NCBI GenBank assembly: GCA_937885735.1
Contig: CALABN010000289.1
Coordinates: forward strand, 1-10,996
Direction of reading: 5' to 3'
From: an uncultured Bacteroidota bacterium
Lineage (GTDB): Bacteria; Bacteroidota; Bacteroidia; Bacteroidales; SZUA-534
Length of the DNA: 10,996 nucleotides
In this document: positions 1 to 6,885 of the stretch, one piece after another
Layout of the letters: every line of letters begins with the position of its first letter
Numbering within the stretch: the stretch's first letter is position 1
Translations under genes and position numbers: made by a program
Notes under the pieces: generated by a model
The model's input: the letters and a program-made list of their open reading frames with translations, nothing else
Told to the model about the DNA's origin: nothing
Databases searched by the model: none

Positions 1-467
1 CACAGACTTTGGCCTCGCAGATAGGACAGGAACTCTTGTCGGCAGGACGGACAATGGCAACGGCCGAGAGTTGCACTGGCGGTAACATAGCCCATTTGCT
101 GACATTGACGCCTGGATGCTCGTCGTGGTACAATGGTGGCGTGGTTTCATACGTCAATCAAGTAAAGATAAACGTGTTGGGGGTCAAGTCGGAAACCATT
201 GAAAAATACACTGTTGTGAGCGGGCAGGTGGCCGAGGAGATGGCTATGGGTGCCTGCAAGGCCACCGGAGCCGACTATGCCGTTTCAACAACAGGAATCG
301 CAGGCCCCGACGGCGGTGACGAGCAAAATCCAGTAGGCACTGTTTGGATTGGCATTGCAACACCATGCAAGACATTGTCGAAACGTTTCGTCTTTGGCGA
401 CAACCGTGGCGACAATATCGATAAGTTTGCCGAAACGGCGTTGAGGCTATTGCTCGATAACCTTTAA
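1..467 (+). CDS. CinA/PncC nicotinamide-nucleotide amidase domain protein, 5' end outside window
   Basis: Enzymes with this domain deamidate nicotinamide mononucleotide to nicotinic acid mononucleotide in the cytosolic NAD salvage (pyridine nucleotide) cycle. The reading frame is open to base 1, so the gene is cut by the window edge; the TTG at base 9 need not be the start. The visible ~155 codons match the whole C-terminal CinA domain: AESCTGG near the N-terminus (Ser is the catalytic residue of the family), SYVNQVK (conserved Tyr and Lys), TTGIAGPDGG, then NPVGTVWIG. The end is intact, with TAA at 465-467. It could be a stand-alone PncC of about 160 residues starting just outside the window, or the tail of a full-length CinA of roughly 410 residues with an N-terminal MoCF-like domain. 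From memory of Bacteroidales, a CinA gene often precedes rpmB, as here. No clear terminator follows. Confidence 0.9.
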   Translation, partial: QTLASQIGQELLSAGRTMATAESCTGGNIAHLLTLTPGCSSWYNGGVVSYVNQVKINVLGVKSETIEKYTVVSGQVAEEMAMGACKATGADYAVSTTGIAGPDGGDEQNPVGTVWIGIATPCKTLSKRFVFGDNRGDNIDKFAETALRLLLDNL

Positions 468-574
468 ATAACGGTTGTTTGATAATGTGATATCTTCGTA
501 AAATAAAATGTATTAAACATTTATGCGGTTTATGAAAAATATGGTTGCATCGTCAAAAAATCATTTAAAAATAT

Positions 575-605
575 TTGTTTAATTGAATAAAAAGCACGTA
601 TTTTG
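575..605 (+). promoter_or_regulatory. Candidate Bacteroidota-type promoter for the rpmB operon
   Basis: The 171-base AT-rich gap between the amidase gene and rpmB holds a TTG at 575-577 and TATTTTG at 599-605, separated by 21 bases. The phylum's consensus is TTG/TTTG at -33 and TAnnTTTG at -7, usually 17-23 bases apart. The -7 match is one base short (TAnTTTG). Transcription would begin near 611-613, giving an A-rich leader of about 26 bases without a Shine-Dalgarno sequence. This is pattern matching only. Confidence 0.4.
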
Positions 606-638
606 CCATCCGATTTTTGAAAGAAAACCATTAAGTAT

Positions 639-881
639 ATGTCACAAGTTTGTCAAGTAACAGGAAAACGAAGCATGGTAGGTAATAATGTTGGTCACTC
701 AAACCTTAAGACCAAGAGAAGATTCCATGCAAATTTGTTCAACAAGAAATTCTACTATCCAGAAGAGGATCGTTGGATTACGTTGAAAGTGTCAGCAAGC
801 GGTTTGCGCGATATCAATAAAAAAGGTTTGCACACTATGCTGAAAGAAGCCAAGGCCGCTGGTTTAATCAATAACATCTAA
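639..881 (+). CDS. rpmB: 50S ribosomal protein bL28
   Basis: bL28 is a small basic protein of the large ribosomal subunit. The 80-residue product begins [11 protein letters not shown] and continues with the family signature [15 protein letters not shown], then a basic body ending in AAGLINNI. Length and order match Bacteroidota bL28. The start is the only sensible ATG after the AT-rich gap, and the leader carries no Shine-Dalgarno motif, as usual in this phylum. It is the first gene of a compact ribosomal operon; 11 bases separate it from rpmG. Confidence 0.97.
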   Translation: MSQVCQVTGKRSMVGNNVGHSNLKTKRRFHANLFNKKFYYPEEDRWITLKVSASGLRDINKKGLHTMLKEAKAAGLINNI

Positions 882-892
882 AATTATTCGAG

Positions 893-1081
893 ATGGCAAA
901 GAAAGCAAAAGGCAATAGAGTTCAAGTGATATTGGAATGCACTGAACAAAAGGAAAGCGGTGTTCCAGGAATGTCAAGATACATTACTACAAAGAACCGC
1001 AAGAATACTCCTGAGCGTTTGGAGATGCGCAAGTACAATCCATTCCTCAAGAAAGTAACTGTTCACAAGGAAATTAAATAA
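893..1081 (+). CDS. rpmG: 50S ribosomal protein bL33
   Basis: bL33 is a large-subunit protein near the E site. The 62-residue product reads [20 protein letters not shown] and then has [25 protein letters not shown], a textbook bL33 pattern. Only one cysteine is present (Cys16), so the four-Cys zinc ribbon of 'C+' paralogues is absent and this is a zinc-independent 'C-' form. That form is the usual one in this operon in Bacteroidota, so the loss is not a defect. It lies between rpmB and the DUF4295 gene, 9 bases before the latter. Confidence 0.97.
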   Translation: MAKKAKGNRVQVILECTEQKESGVPGMSRYITTKNRKNTPERLEMRKYNPFLKKVTVHKEIK

Positions 1082-1090
1082 TAAGTAGAT

Positions 1091-1243
1091 ATGGCAAAGA
1101 AAGTAGTTGCAACACTTAAGACTGGCGACGCTAAGAGCTTCGTTAAGTGTATCAAGATGGTGAAGTCACCAAAGACTGGCGCATATCAATTCAAGGAAGA
1201 AGTTGTCAACGCTGAACACGCAAAGGATTTCTTCAAGAAGTAA
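1091..1243 (+). CDS. DUF4295 small ribosomal-operon protein (probably ribosomal protein bL38)
   Basis: This 50-residue basic protein starts MAKKVVATLKTGDAKSF, has a central IKMVKSPKTGAYQF motif and ends AKDFFKK. The motif is diagnostic for DUF4295, a Bacteroidota-restricted family always seen beside rpmB-rpmG. I recall that the cryo-EM structure of the Flavobacterium johnsoniae ribosome assigned a protein of this family to the large subunit as bL38; I cannot verify that here. The position, third gene in a ribosomal operon 9 bases after rpmG and just before a terminator, supports a ribosomal role. The gene is short enough to be missed by length cut-offs. The start is the first in-frame ATG after the rpmG stop. 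Confidence 0.92.
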   Translation: MAKKVVATLKTGDAKSFVKCIKMVKSPKTGAYQFKEEVVNAEHAKDFFKK

Positions 1244-1260
1244 TTGTCAATTCATAATAG

Positions 1261-1296
1261 AAGAGGCTTCCTTCGTTTTCGTGGGAGGCCTTTTTT
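1261..1296 (+). terminator. Rho-independent terminator of the rpmB-rpmG-DUF4295 operon
   Basis: The arms at 1261-1271 and 1284-1294 form an 11-pair stem with two G-U pairs, which may be capped by a smaller inner pairing around a TTTT loop (1276-1279). The 3' arm runs directly into a T tract (1291-1296). It starts 17 bases after the DUF4295 stop, so it separates the ribosomal operon from ftsY. Confidence 0.88.
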
Positions 1297-1330
1297 ATTT
1301 CTGTCGATAAGGTTTTTAATTTGAATTCCT

Positions 1331-1338
1331 TATCTTTA
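1331..1338 (+). promoter_or_regulatory. Candidate -7 element for ftsY
   Basis: TATCTTTA matches TAnnTTTG at 7 of 8 positions and lies between the upstream terminator and ftsY. No good TTG stands at the expected -33 distance, so the call is weak. If it is used, transcription would start near 1344. That leaves too little leader for the ATG at 1349 but a normal one for the ATG at 1361. Confidence 0.28.
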
Positions 1339-1360
1339 GCGTTTCTAAATGACTTTATTT

Positions 1361-2302
1361 ATGGGCTTGTTTTCTATTTTCCAAAAAGAAACTCTCGACA
1401 AAGGTTTGTCAAAGACCAAAGAGAGCGTGTTCAAGAAGATTTCCCGAGCCATTGTCGGCAAGACTGTTGTCGACGATGAGGTGCTTGACAATCTTGAGGA
1501 AGTGCTCATCACTTCCGATGTCGGTGTCGACACAACACTGAAAATCATTGAACGCATCCAAAACCGTGCAAAGGCTGAAAAATATCTGAACACCAGTGAG
1601 TTGAATAAACTTTTGCGTGACGAGATAACTGCCTTGCTTGCCGAAAATACGGCTAACGCAGGCACGAGCGAGGTGGCAAAAACCGATGCAGGCCCATACG
1701 TGATAATGGTTGTAGGTGTCAATGGCGCTGGAAAGACCACTACCATTGGTAAACTCGCCAACAAATTCAAGCAACAGGGCAAGAATGTGGTTATTGGCGC
1801 GGCCGATACGTTCCGCGCAGCAGCCATTGAGCAGCTTGAGGTTTGGGCTTCAAGGGTTGGCGTGCCAATCATCAAGCAGAAAATGGGTGCCGACCCAGCC
1901 TCTGTGGCATACGACACGCTTGAATCCGCCACAAAGAGCGGTGCCGACGTGGTTATAATTGACACTGCTGGCCGTCTTCACAACAAAATCAACCTTATGA
2001 ACGAGTTGACAAAGATTCGCAAGGTGATGCAGAAGATTAATCCCGATGCACCTCACGACGTGATGCTCGTTCTCGACGGCTCTACAGGACAGAACGCATT
2101 TGAACAGGCCAAGCAGTTTACGTTGGCTACTGAAGTTTCGTCACTGGCAATAACCAAGCTCGACGGTACAGCAAAGGGTGGCGTTGTAATCGGTATTTCA
2201 GACCAGTTCAAGATACCAGTGCGCTATGTTGGCGTGGGCGAGGGCATCGACGATTTGCAGGATTTTGTCCCTGCGGAATTTGTCGATTCACTCTTTTCTT
2301 AA
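1361..2302 (+). CDS. ftsY: Signal recognition particle receptor FtsY
   Basis: FtsY is the membrane-associated SRP receptor GTPase that docks Ffh-ribosome complexes at the Sec translocon. From the ATG at 1361 (MGLFSIFQKETLDKGL, the usual Bacteroidota beginning) it is 313 residues; an ATG at 1349 would add four residues. The N-terminal helical bundle spans about residues 1-95. The NG GTPase domain then shows every motif: P-loop GVNGAGKT (about 119-126), DTFRAAA (149-155), DTAGR (201-205), TKLDG (265-269) and GVGEGIDDL (291-299). The acidic A domain of enterobacterial FtsY is missing, so the protein is short and probably binds membranes through its N-terminal amphipathic segment. Its neighbours, ribosomal genes and rimO, fit a translation and targeting cluster. 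Confidence 0.97.
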   Translation: MGLFSIFQKETLDKGLSKTKESVFKKISRAIVGKTVVDDEVLDNLEEVLITSDVGVDTTLKIIERIQNRAKAEKYLNTSELNKLLRDEITALLAENTANAGTSEVAKTDAGPYVIMVVGVNGAGKTTTIGKLANKFKQQGKNVVIGAADTFRAAAIEQLEVWASRVGVPIIKQKMGADPASVAYDTLESATKSGADVVIIDTAGRLHNKINLMNELTKIRKVMQKINPDAPHDVMLVLDGSTGQNAFEQAKQFTLATEVSSLAITKLDGTAKGGVVIGISDQFKIPVRYVGVGEGIDDLQDFVPAEFVDSLFS

Positions 2303-2504
2303 TGGGTCTTCTATAAAATGCATTGTAGTGATTTTGAAGATTTTGTCAGACAGATTCGGGCATTGTGACTGATTATAAATTGGCAAGATGACGACAAAAA
2401 TTCAAAAGCACACAAAAGATTAAAGACCAATTCACATTTGATGATTTTTAAAATCGGGGATTTTATAGAGAATTTCTTAATATAAAATATTAAATAACAA
2501 GCAG

Positions 2505-3794
2505 ATGCGAAAGAAGGTTAATCTTCTGACAATGGGGTGTTCCAAGAATCGTGTGGACACTGAAATCCTTATGCGCCAATTGGAGGCCAACGGCTTCGAC
2601 GTGTATTACGAGGCCGAAAAGGGCAAGTTCGACTTTGTGGTGATTAACACCTGTGGCTTCATCAACGACGCCAAGGAGGAATCAATCAACATTATACTCG
2701 ACTATGCCGAGCAGAAGAAAAGGCGTCGTGTCGGCAAGATTGTGGTTTTTGGCTGTCTTTCACAGCGTTACCGCGCCGACCTTGAAAAAGAACTGCCCGA
2801 AGTTGATGCGTGGTTCGGCAAGTTTGACCTCAAGCCAATGCTCGAATATTTCAATTCGGAATATTTCTGTGACCTTCAGCCTCGCCGTATAATCACCACA
2901 CCGTCGCATTATGCCTACGTGAAGATTGCCGAGGGTTGCAACCGCACCTGCTCGTTTTGCGCCATTCCGCACATAACAGGTGGCTACAAGTCGCGTCCAA
3001 TGGACGACATTCTTCAGGAGTGCCGTCAACTTGTGCAGTCGGGTGTCAAGGAGATAATACTCATAGCGCAGGACTTGTCGTTCTACGGCGCTGATTTGTA
3101 CAAGAAGCCGAGCCTTGCCGAACTTATGGACAAGATAGCCGACATAGAAGGACTGAAGTGGCTACGTATCCACTACACCTATCCTGCACATTTCCCTATG
3201 GACGTGCTCGACGTAATGGCCCGTCACGACAACATCTGCAAGTATCTCGACATAGCGTTGCAACACATTAGCGACCATATGCTTACGCAGATGCGCCGTA
3301 ACATCAGCAAGCAGGAGACATACGATTTGGTCGCAAGATTCCGTGAACGCGTGCCTGGGCTGGTATTGCGCACTACATTGCTTGTGGGACACCCTGACGA
3401 GACCGACGAAGATTTTGCCGAGCTTGTGGAGTTTGTCAGCAAGACACGATTCGACCGTTTGGGCGTGTTCACATATTCCAACGAGGAGGACACTTTCGCC
3501 TACAAGAACTACACCGACAATGTGCCAGAGAACGTCAAGCAAAGCCGAATGGAGAAGATAATGGAGATTCAGCAACAGATATCGCTCGAAATTAACGAGG
3601 AAAAAATCGGCTCTGTCATCGACGTGCTCATCGACCGTCAGGAAGGTGAGTTCTATGTTGGAAGGAGCCAGGGCGACTCGCCTGAAGTTGACGGCGAGGT
3701 GCTTGTGTCGGCTGATGAATTGCCAGTTGGCGAATTTGTAAAGGTGCGCGTAACCGATGCCGACGAGTTCGACCTTTACGCGGAGTTGGCGTGA
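2505..3794 (+). CDS. rimO: Ribosomal protein uS12 (aspartate) methylthiotransferase RimO
   Basis: RimO is a radical-SAM enzyme that adds a methylthio group to the conserved aspartate of ribosomal protein S12. The 429-residue product has all three domains. The N-terminal UPF0004 domain has cluster-binding Cys12, Cys50 and Cys84. The radical-SAM core has the CxxxCxxC motif GCNRTCSFC (Cys145, 149, 152). A C-terminal TRAM domain begins near residue 365 (KIGSVIDVLIDRQEGEFY). The early motif MGCSKNRVDTE distinguishes RimO from the tRNA enzyme MiaB. The gene stands alone after a 202-base gap (2303-2504). That gap is AT-rich, with a 13-base dyad GATTTTTAAAATC at 2443-2455 and no promoter I can defend. 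A terminator follows downstream. Confidence 0.97.
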   Translation: MRKKVNLLTMGCSKNRVDTEILMRQLEANGFDVYYEAEKGKFDFVVINTCGFINDAKEESINIILDYAEQKKRRRVGKIVVFGCLSQRYRADLEKELPEVDAWFGKFDLKPMLEYFNSEYFCDLQPRRIITTPSHYAYVKIAEGCNRTCSFCAIPHITGGYKSRPMDDILQECRQLVQSGVKEIILIAQDLSFYGADLYKKPSLAELMDKIADIEGLKWLRIHYTYPAHFPMDVLDVMARHDNICKYLDIALQHISDHMLTQMRRNISKQETYDLVARFRERVPGLVLRTTLLVGHPDETDEDFAELVEFVSKTRFDRLGVFTYSNEEDTFAYKNYTDNVPENVKQSRMEKIMEIQQQISLEINEEKIGSVIDVLIDRQEGEFYVGRSQGDSPEVDGEVLVSADELPVGEFVKVRVTDADEFDLYAELA

Positions 3795-3854
3795 ACCAGA
3801 GATACATATTTACATTTAAAACGGTGAATTTTTAGAGCTCACCATATAATGTTG

Positions 3855-3886
3855 ACCTGCGGAGCGTTTCCTGCAGGTTTTCTTTT
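3855..3886 (+). terminator. Probable terminator after rimO
   Basis: ACCTGC (3855-3860) pairs with GCAGGT (3873-3878). An inner GGA/TCC pairing (3861-3863 with 3869-3871) leaves one bulged T and a five-base loop. The 3' arm flows into TTTTCTTTT (3878-3886). A second GCAGGT at 3891-3896 could compete for the same 5' arm. The element lies about 60 bases after the rimO stop. Confidence 0.7.
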
Positions 3887-3967
3887 GCCCGCAGGTGGGC
3901 ATTGGCAAGGCGTGATAGACAAATGTCAATGTACTGTCCGCAAAAAAAAACGTCTTGCAGAAATGGA

Positions 3968-3994
3968 TTGTATCTGAAAAATATTCTATATTTA
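3968..3994 (+). promoter_or_regulatory. Candidate promoter for the tandem ssb genes
   Basis: TTG at 3968-3970 and TATATTTA at 3987-3994 are 16 bases apart. The -7 element matches TAnnTTTG at 7 of 8 positions and the spacing is slightly short. It lies downstream of the rimO terminator, and a start near 4000 would give a leader of about 18 A-rich bases before the ssb ATG at 4019. Confidence 0.33.
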
Positions 3995-4018
3995 AACTTT
4001 CATTTATACACAAACACT

Positions 4019-4402
4019 ATGATAAACAAGGTTATTTTAATAGGTAACGTGGGCAAGGACCCCGAAATTCGCTATGTGAGCGAAGGTGTGGCAACAACAA
4101 CAATATCGTTGGCAGTGTCTGAACCATATCGCGACAAGCAAGGTAACAGACAGACTCACACAGAGTGGATTCGTGTGGCTTTGTGGCGCAATTTGGCCGA
4201 AGTGGCTGAAAAATATGTCAAGAAAGGTACTCAACTATATATTGAAGGACGTCTTTCAACTCGCAACTATACCGACAAGGAAGGCAGGGAACATACTGTT
4301 ACCGAGGTTGTTGCAAGCGACTTGAAATTGTTGGGCGCAAAACCGCAGAATGGTCCTGAAGTGCCAAACACCAACAACAATCAGGAAGAATATCCATTTT
4401 AA
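4019..4402 (+). CDS. ssb: Single-stranded DNA-binding protein, first of two tandem copies
   Basis: SSB coats single-stranded DNA during replication, repair and recombination. The 127-residue product begins MINKVILIGNVGKDPEI and carries the whole OB fold: TEWIRVALWRNLAE (about 48-61), KKGTQLYIEGRL (about 68-79), VASDLKLLG (98-106). A short linker rich in Asn and Pro follows, then the tip EEYPF. This is a weaker form of the acidic DDxPF tail that recruits repair enzymes. The open frame extends upstream to 3902, but that stretch lacks SSB similarity, and MINK is the family start. The next gene is a paralogue, about 60% identical over the 106-residue OB fold (64 identities, no gaps, counted by hand). 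I recall mutY upstream of ssb-gldE-gldD in several Bacteroidota; mutY is absent here. Confidence 0.95.
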   Translation: MINKVILIGNVGKDPEIRYVSEGVATTTISLAVSEPYRDKQGNRQTHTEWIRVALWRNLAEVAEKYVKKGTQLYIEGRLSTRNYTDKEGREHTVTEVVASDLKLLGAKPQNGPEVPNTNNNQEEYPF

Positions 4403-4441
4403 CGAACACACACATTATTATTAACTAACTAACACAACATT

Positions 4442-4867
4442 ATGATTAACAAGGCTATACTTGTGGGTAATGTGGGTCAGGACCCAGAAATCCGCAGTTT
4501 GGAAAACGACACAAAGGTTGCTACTTTCTCGTTGGCAACCAGCGAGCGCTTCAACGATAGAAACGGCCAGCGTCAGGAACGTACCGAATGGCACAGAGTG
4601 GTTGCGTGGCGCAATCTGGCAGGCATTGTGGAACAATATGTGCACAAAGGCACACAAGTCTACATTGAAGGTCGCATAACTTACCGTCAGTACAAGGACA
4701 AGGACGGCAACGACCGCACCAGCACAGAGATTGTGGCAAGCGACTTGAAATTGTTAGGTCGCAACCCTAATGGCGGAACCCAGCCAACACAAGTTGCCGA
4801 ACCTCGTCAACAATATGCACAGCCAGAGCCTGACAACAACGCACCAGTTGACGACCTTCCTTTTTAG
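4442..4867 (+). CDS. ssb: Single-stranded DNA-binding protein, second tandem copy
   Basis: This second full SSB of 141 residues begins MINKAILVGNVGQDPEI. Its OB fold has TEWHRVVAWRNLAG, HKGTQVYIEGRI and VASDLKLLG in the same register as the first copy. It has a longer Gln/Pro/Asn-rich linker and a better acidic tail, DDLPF, so it resembles the general replication SSB more than its neighbour does. The 39-base spacer has no terminator and contains three TAAC repeats (4422-4433); the leader just before the ATG (acacaacatt) resembles that of the first copy (acacaaacact). Co-transcription with copy one is likely. Sequence differences are spread along the protein, which suggests an old duplication or two separate origins rather than a recent copy. 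Confidence 0.95.
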   Translation: MINKAILVGNVGQDPEIRSLENDTKVATFSLATSERFNDRNGQRQERTEWHRVVAWRNLAGIVEQYVHKGTQVYIEGRITYRQYKDKDGNDRTSTEIVASDLKLLGRNPNGGTQPTQVAEPRQQYAQPEPDNNAPVDDLPF

Positions 4868-4917
4868 TCTAACCAACACGAATAATTTTGGAAAATGACG
4901 CGTTTACGCAAGGAGTG

Positions 4918-6228
4918 ATGCCAGATGCAGTTGACGTCGCTTCTTGCTTTTCAACAAAAACAATATTGATTTTAGCCATAATTGGCTTTGTGCTACTTTT
5001 AGTGTCTGGCTTGATGTCGGGCAGTAAAGTGGCGTTCCTGTCTCTAAATCCGCAACAGAAAAAGGCGTTAAGGAAAAGCAACAAACTCACTTCGCGTGTT
5101 GTATTGAGGCTTGTTGGCAAAATTGAGGAACTTCTTGCCCTCATTTCTGTTGTAAACTGCTTCAACTATGTAGTGCTTGCATTTGTGTGGATTTATGCCA
5201 CCAATCCGCTTCTCGACTTTATGCCGAACATACTGCGCTATGTAGTTCAGTTGTTTGTGCTTGTGCCGTTGTTGCTTGTATTGTGCGAGGTTGCGCCAAA
5301 GATGTTTGCGCGCCAGAACCCGACATTGATAGTTTCTATGACAGCCATTCCGTTGCTTGTGTTGGGTTTCGTGCTCAAGCCTGTAACCTATCTGGTGGCC
5401 CGAAGCAACAAGGACATTGAACGTCAGGTTCACAAGAATCAGTCAATTTCAATGGATGAATTGTCCGATGTCATTGAGGACCAGTCAGCTGGTTTGATTA
5501 GCGAACGCGAGATGCTGAAGGGAATCATCGAGTTTGGAAACATTGAGGTTTCTGAAATAATGTGCCCGCGTGTCGATATGCTTGCCATTGAGTCGAAAGA
5601 ACCGTTTGAACAGGTTCTCAAGAAGATAATGGAGTCGGGTTATTCGCGTATACCAGTCTATACAGATACCTTCGACCAGATTTCAGGCATATTGTATATC
5701 AAGGACTTGCTGCCGTATGTGAACAACAAGAACGGCTTTAACTGGCAGTCGCTGATACGCCCGCCTCATTTTGTGCCCGAAAACAAGAAAATCAACGAGT
5801 TGCTTGAGGAGCTTCAGTTGCAGAAGAACCATATGGCCATTGTGGTTGACGAGTATGGCGGAACGTCAGGCCTTGTCACTATGGAGGACATAATTGAGAT
5901 GATTGTGGGCGACATTTCCGACGAGTTTGACGAGGAGGAGTCGAATTTTACACGCATCGACACTGACACTTATATTTTCAAGGGCAAGGCATTGTTGTCA
6001 GATTTTTGTGACGAGATGAACCTTGAATCGGATTATTTTGCTGAAGTGCAAGGTGAATCGGAATCGTTGGCTGGCCTGATTCTTGAAATGAAGGGCGAAC
6101 TGCCACGCAAAAACGAGAAGTTTGAGTGCTGTGGCTTCAGTTTTGTGGTGCTTGATGTCGACCGTCGGCGCATAACGTCGGTGAAAGTGCACCGCAACGT
6201 ACCTGCCGACAAGGATTCAGAAGAATGA
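4918..6228 (+). CDS. gldE: Gliding motility-associated membrane protein GldE (CNNM/CBS/CorC family)
   Basis: GldE is an inner-membrane protein of the hemolysin C/CorC family required for gliding in Flavobacterium; it is also kept in non-gliding Bacteroidales, where its role is unclear. From the ATG at 4918 it has 436 residues. Four hydrophobic segments (about 13-33, 73-94, 105-125, 137-160) form the DUF21 membrane domain. A CBS pair follows (about 215-335), with [18 protein letters not shown] and the hallmark [21 protein letters not shown]-terminal CorC/HlyC domain (about 345-425) and a charged tail complete it. An in-frame TTG at 4888 and GTG at 4915 are possible starts, but TTG starts are rare here and the ATG gives a typical N-terminus. 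The stop overlaps an ATG (ATGA at 6225-6228), although the likely gldD start is further on. The 50-base gap after ssb holds no terminator. Confidence 0.92.
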   Translation: MPDAVDVASCFSTKTILILAIIGFVLLLVSGLMSGSKVAFLSLNPQQKKALRKSNKLTSRVVLRLVGKIEELLALISVVNCFNYVVLAFVWIYATNPLLDFMPNILRYVVQLFVLVPLLLVLCEVAPKMFARQNPTLIVSMTAIPLLVLGFVLKPVTYLVARSNKDIERQVHKNQSISMDELSDVIEDQSAGLISEREMLKGIIEFGNIEVSEIMCPRVDMLAIESKEPFEQVLKKIMESGYSRIPVYTDTFDQISGILYIKDLLPYVNNKNGFNWQSLIRPPHFVPENKKINELLEELQLQKNHMAIVVDEYGGTSGLVTMEDIIEMIVGDISDEFDEEESNFTRIDTDTYIFKGKALLSDFCDEMNLESDYFAEVQGESESLAGLILEMKGELPRKNEKFECCGFSFVVLDVDRRRITSVKVHRNVPADKDSEE

Positions 6229-6260
6229 TTGTGATATTGAAATTCACCTTAAATCAATTT

Positions 6261-6288
6261 TTTGAAAACAGACTTATGGTTACTTTTG
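6261..6288 (+). promoter_or_regulatory. Candidate internal promoter before gldD
   Basis: TACTTTTG at 6281-6288 is an exact match to the Bacteroidota -7 consensus TAnnTTTG, and TTTG stands at 6261-6264, 16 bases upstream. A start near 6294 would leave a leader of about 18 bases before the ATG at 6312. It would exclude the ATGs at 6225 and 6276, so it also supports the chosen gldD start. Confidence 0.42.
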
Positions 6289-6311
6289 CCAGAAATCATT
6301 TGTCAAAAAAG

Positions 6312-6884
6312 ATGACGAGAATATTATTTGTCTTTGCGTTGGCTGTGTTGCTGGCGGGCTGTGGTGGCAACGACTATGTGCCAAAACCGCGTGGTTATTA
6401 CCGCATCGATTTTCCTAAACACGAATATCAGACTGTGGATTGCAAGGTGCCTTACAGCTTTGAGTATCCAACTTATGCCACATTCGACTTGCGAAACAGC
6501 ACCAATGCTGAAGAACGCTATTGGGGCGATGTCAATTTCAAGTCGCTCAACGCAAAACTGTACTTGAGTTACAAATCGGTGAGTCACAATCTTGAACAGT
6601 ATGTGTCTGATGCACACAATTTTGTGTACAAGCATACTATCAAGGCCGATGCCATAAGCGAGACACCTTTCGACAATGCCGAAAACAAAGTTTACGGCTT
6701 GCTTTACGAGATAAGTGGCGATGCCGCTTCGAATGTGCAGTTCTACCTGACTGACAGCACTCGCAATTTTGTCCGTGGAGCATTGTATTTCAATGCCGTG
6801 CCAAACAAGGACTCGCTTGCGCCTGTGCTCGACTTCCTCAATGAGGATATCAAGCATCTGATTGAATCGTTTAGCTGGAAGTGA
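6312..6884 (+). CDS. gldD: Gliding motility lipoprotein GldD
   Basis: GldD is a lipoprotein required for gliding in flavobacteria and usually encoded beside gldE. From the ATG at 6312 the product is 190 residues. It has a hydrophobic signal (MTRILFVFALAVLLAGC) with a lipobox L-A-G-C and acceptor Cys17. The family signature YVPKPRGYYRIDFPKHEY follows near residues 22-40, and the end is LIESFSWK. The frame is open back to an ATG at 6225 overlapping the gldE stop, which would add 29 residues. A buried lipobox, the family length and the exact -7 element at 6281-6288 all favour 6312. The phosphopantetheinyl transferase gene begins one base after the stop, so the two are translationally close. Confidence 0.9.
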   Translation: MTRILFVFALAVLLAGCGGNDYVPKPRGYYRIDFPKHEYQTVDCKVPYSFEYPTYATFDLRNSTNAEERYWGDVNFKSLNAKLYLSYKSVSHNLEQYVSDAHNFVYKHTIKADAISETPFDNAENKVYGLLYEISGDAASNVQFYLTDSTRNFVRGALYFNAVPNKDSLAPVLDFLNEDIKHLIESFSWK

Positions 6885-6885
6885 T

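Noticed and set aside
893..1081. Loss of zinc-binding cysteines in bL33 as a possible defect
   Set aside because: The zinc-free form is the normal bL33 of this operon in Bacteroidota.
1345..1965. A 206-codon open frame on the - strand opposite ftsY
   Set aside because: Low-complexity Ser/Thr-rich translation typical of an antisense shadow, and ftsY has all GTPase motifs on the other strand.
2303..2504. Possible regulatory RNA or terminator in the ftsY-rimO gap
   Set aside because: Only weak pairings are seen (TTTTGTC/GACAAAA about 45 bases apart, a TCAG/CTGA hairpin and a short AT dyad at 2443-2455); no T tract follows a stable stem and no consensus promoter is found.
3902..4018. N-terminal extension of the first SSB from an upstream ATG
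   Set aside because: The added residues include a poly-Lys run from an A tract and lack SSB similarity; MINKVILIG is the family start and a promoter-like element lies inside the stretch.
4422..4433. Three TAAC repeats between the ssb genes as a binding-site array
   Set aside because: Too short and simple; AT-rich leaders of this kind arise by chance.
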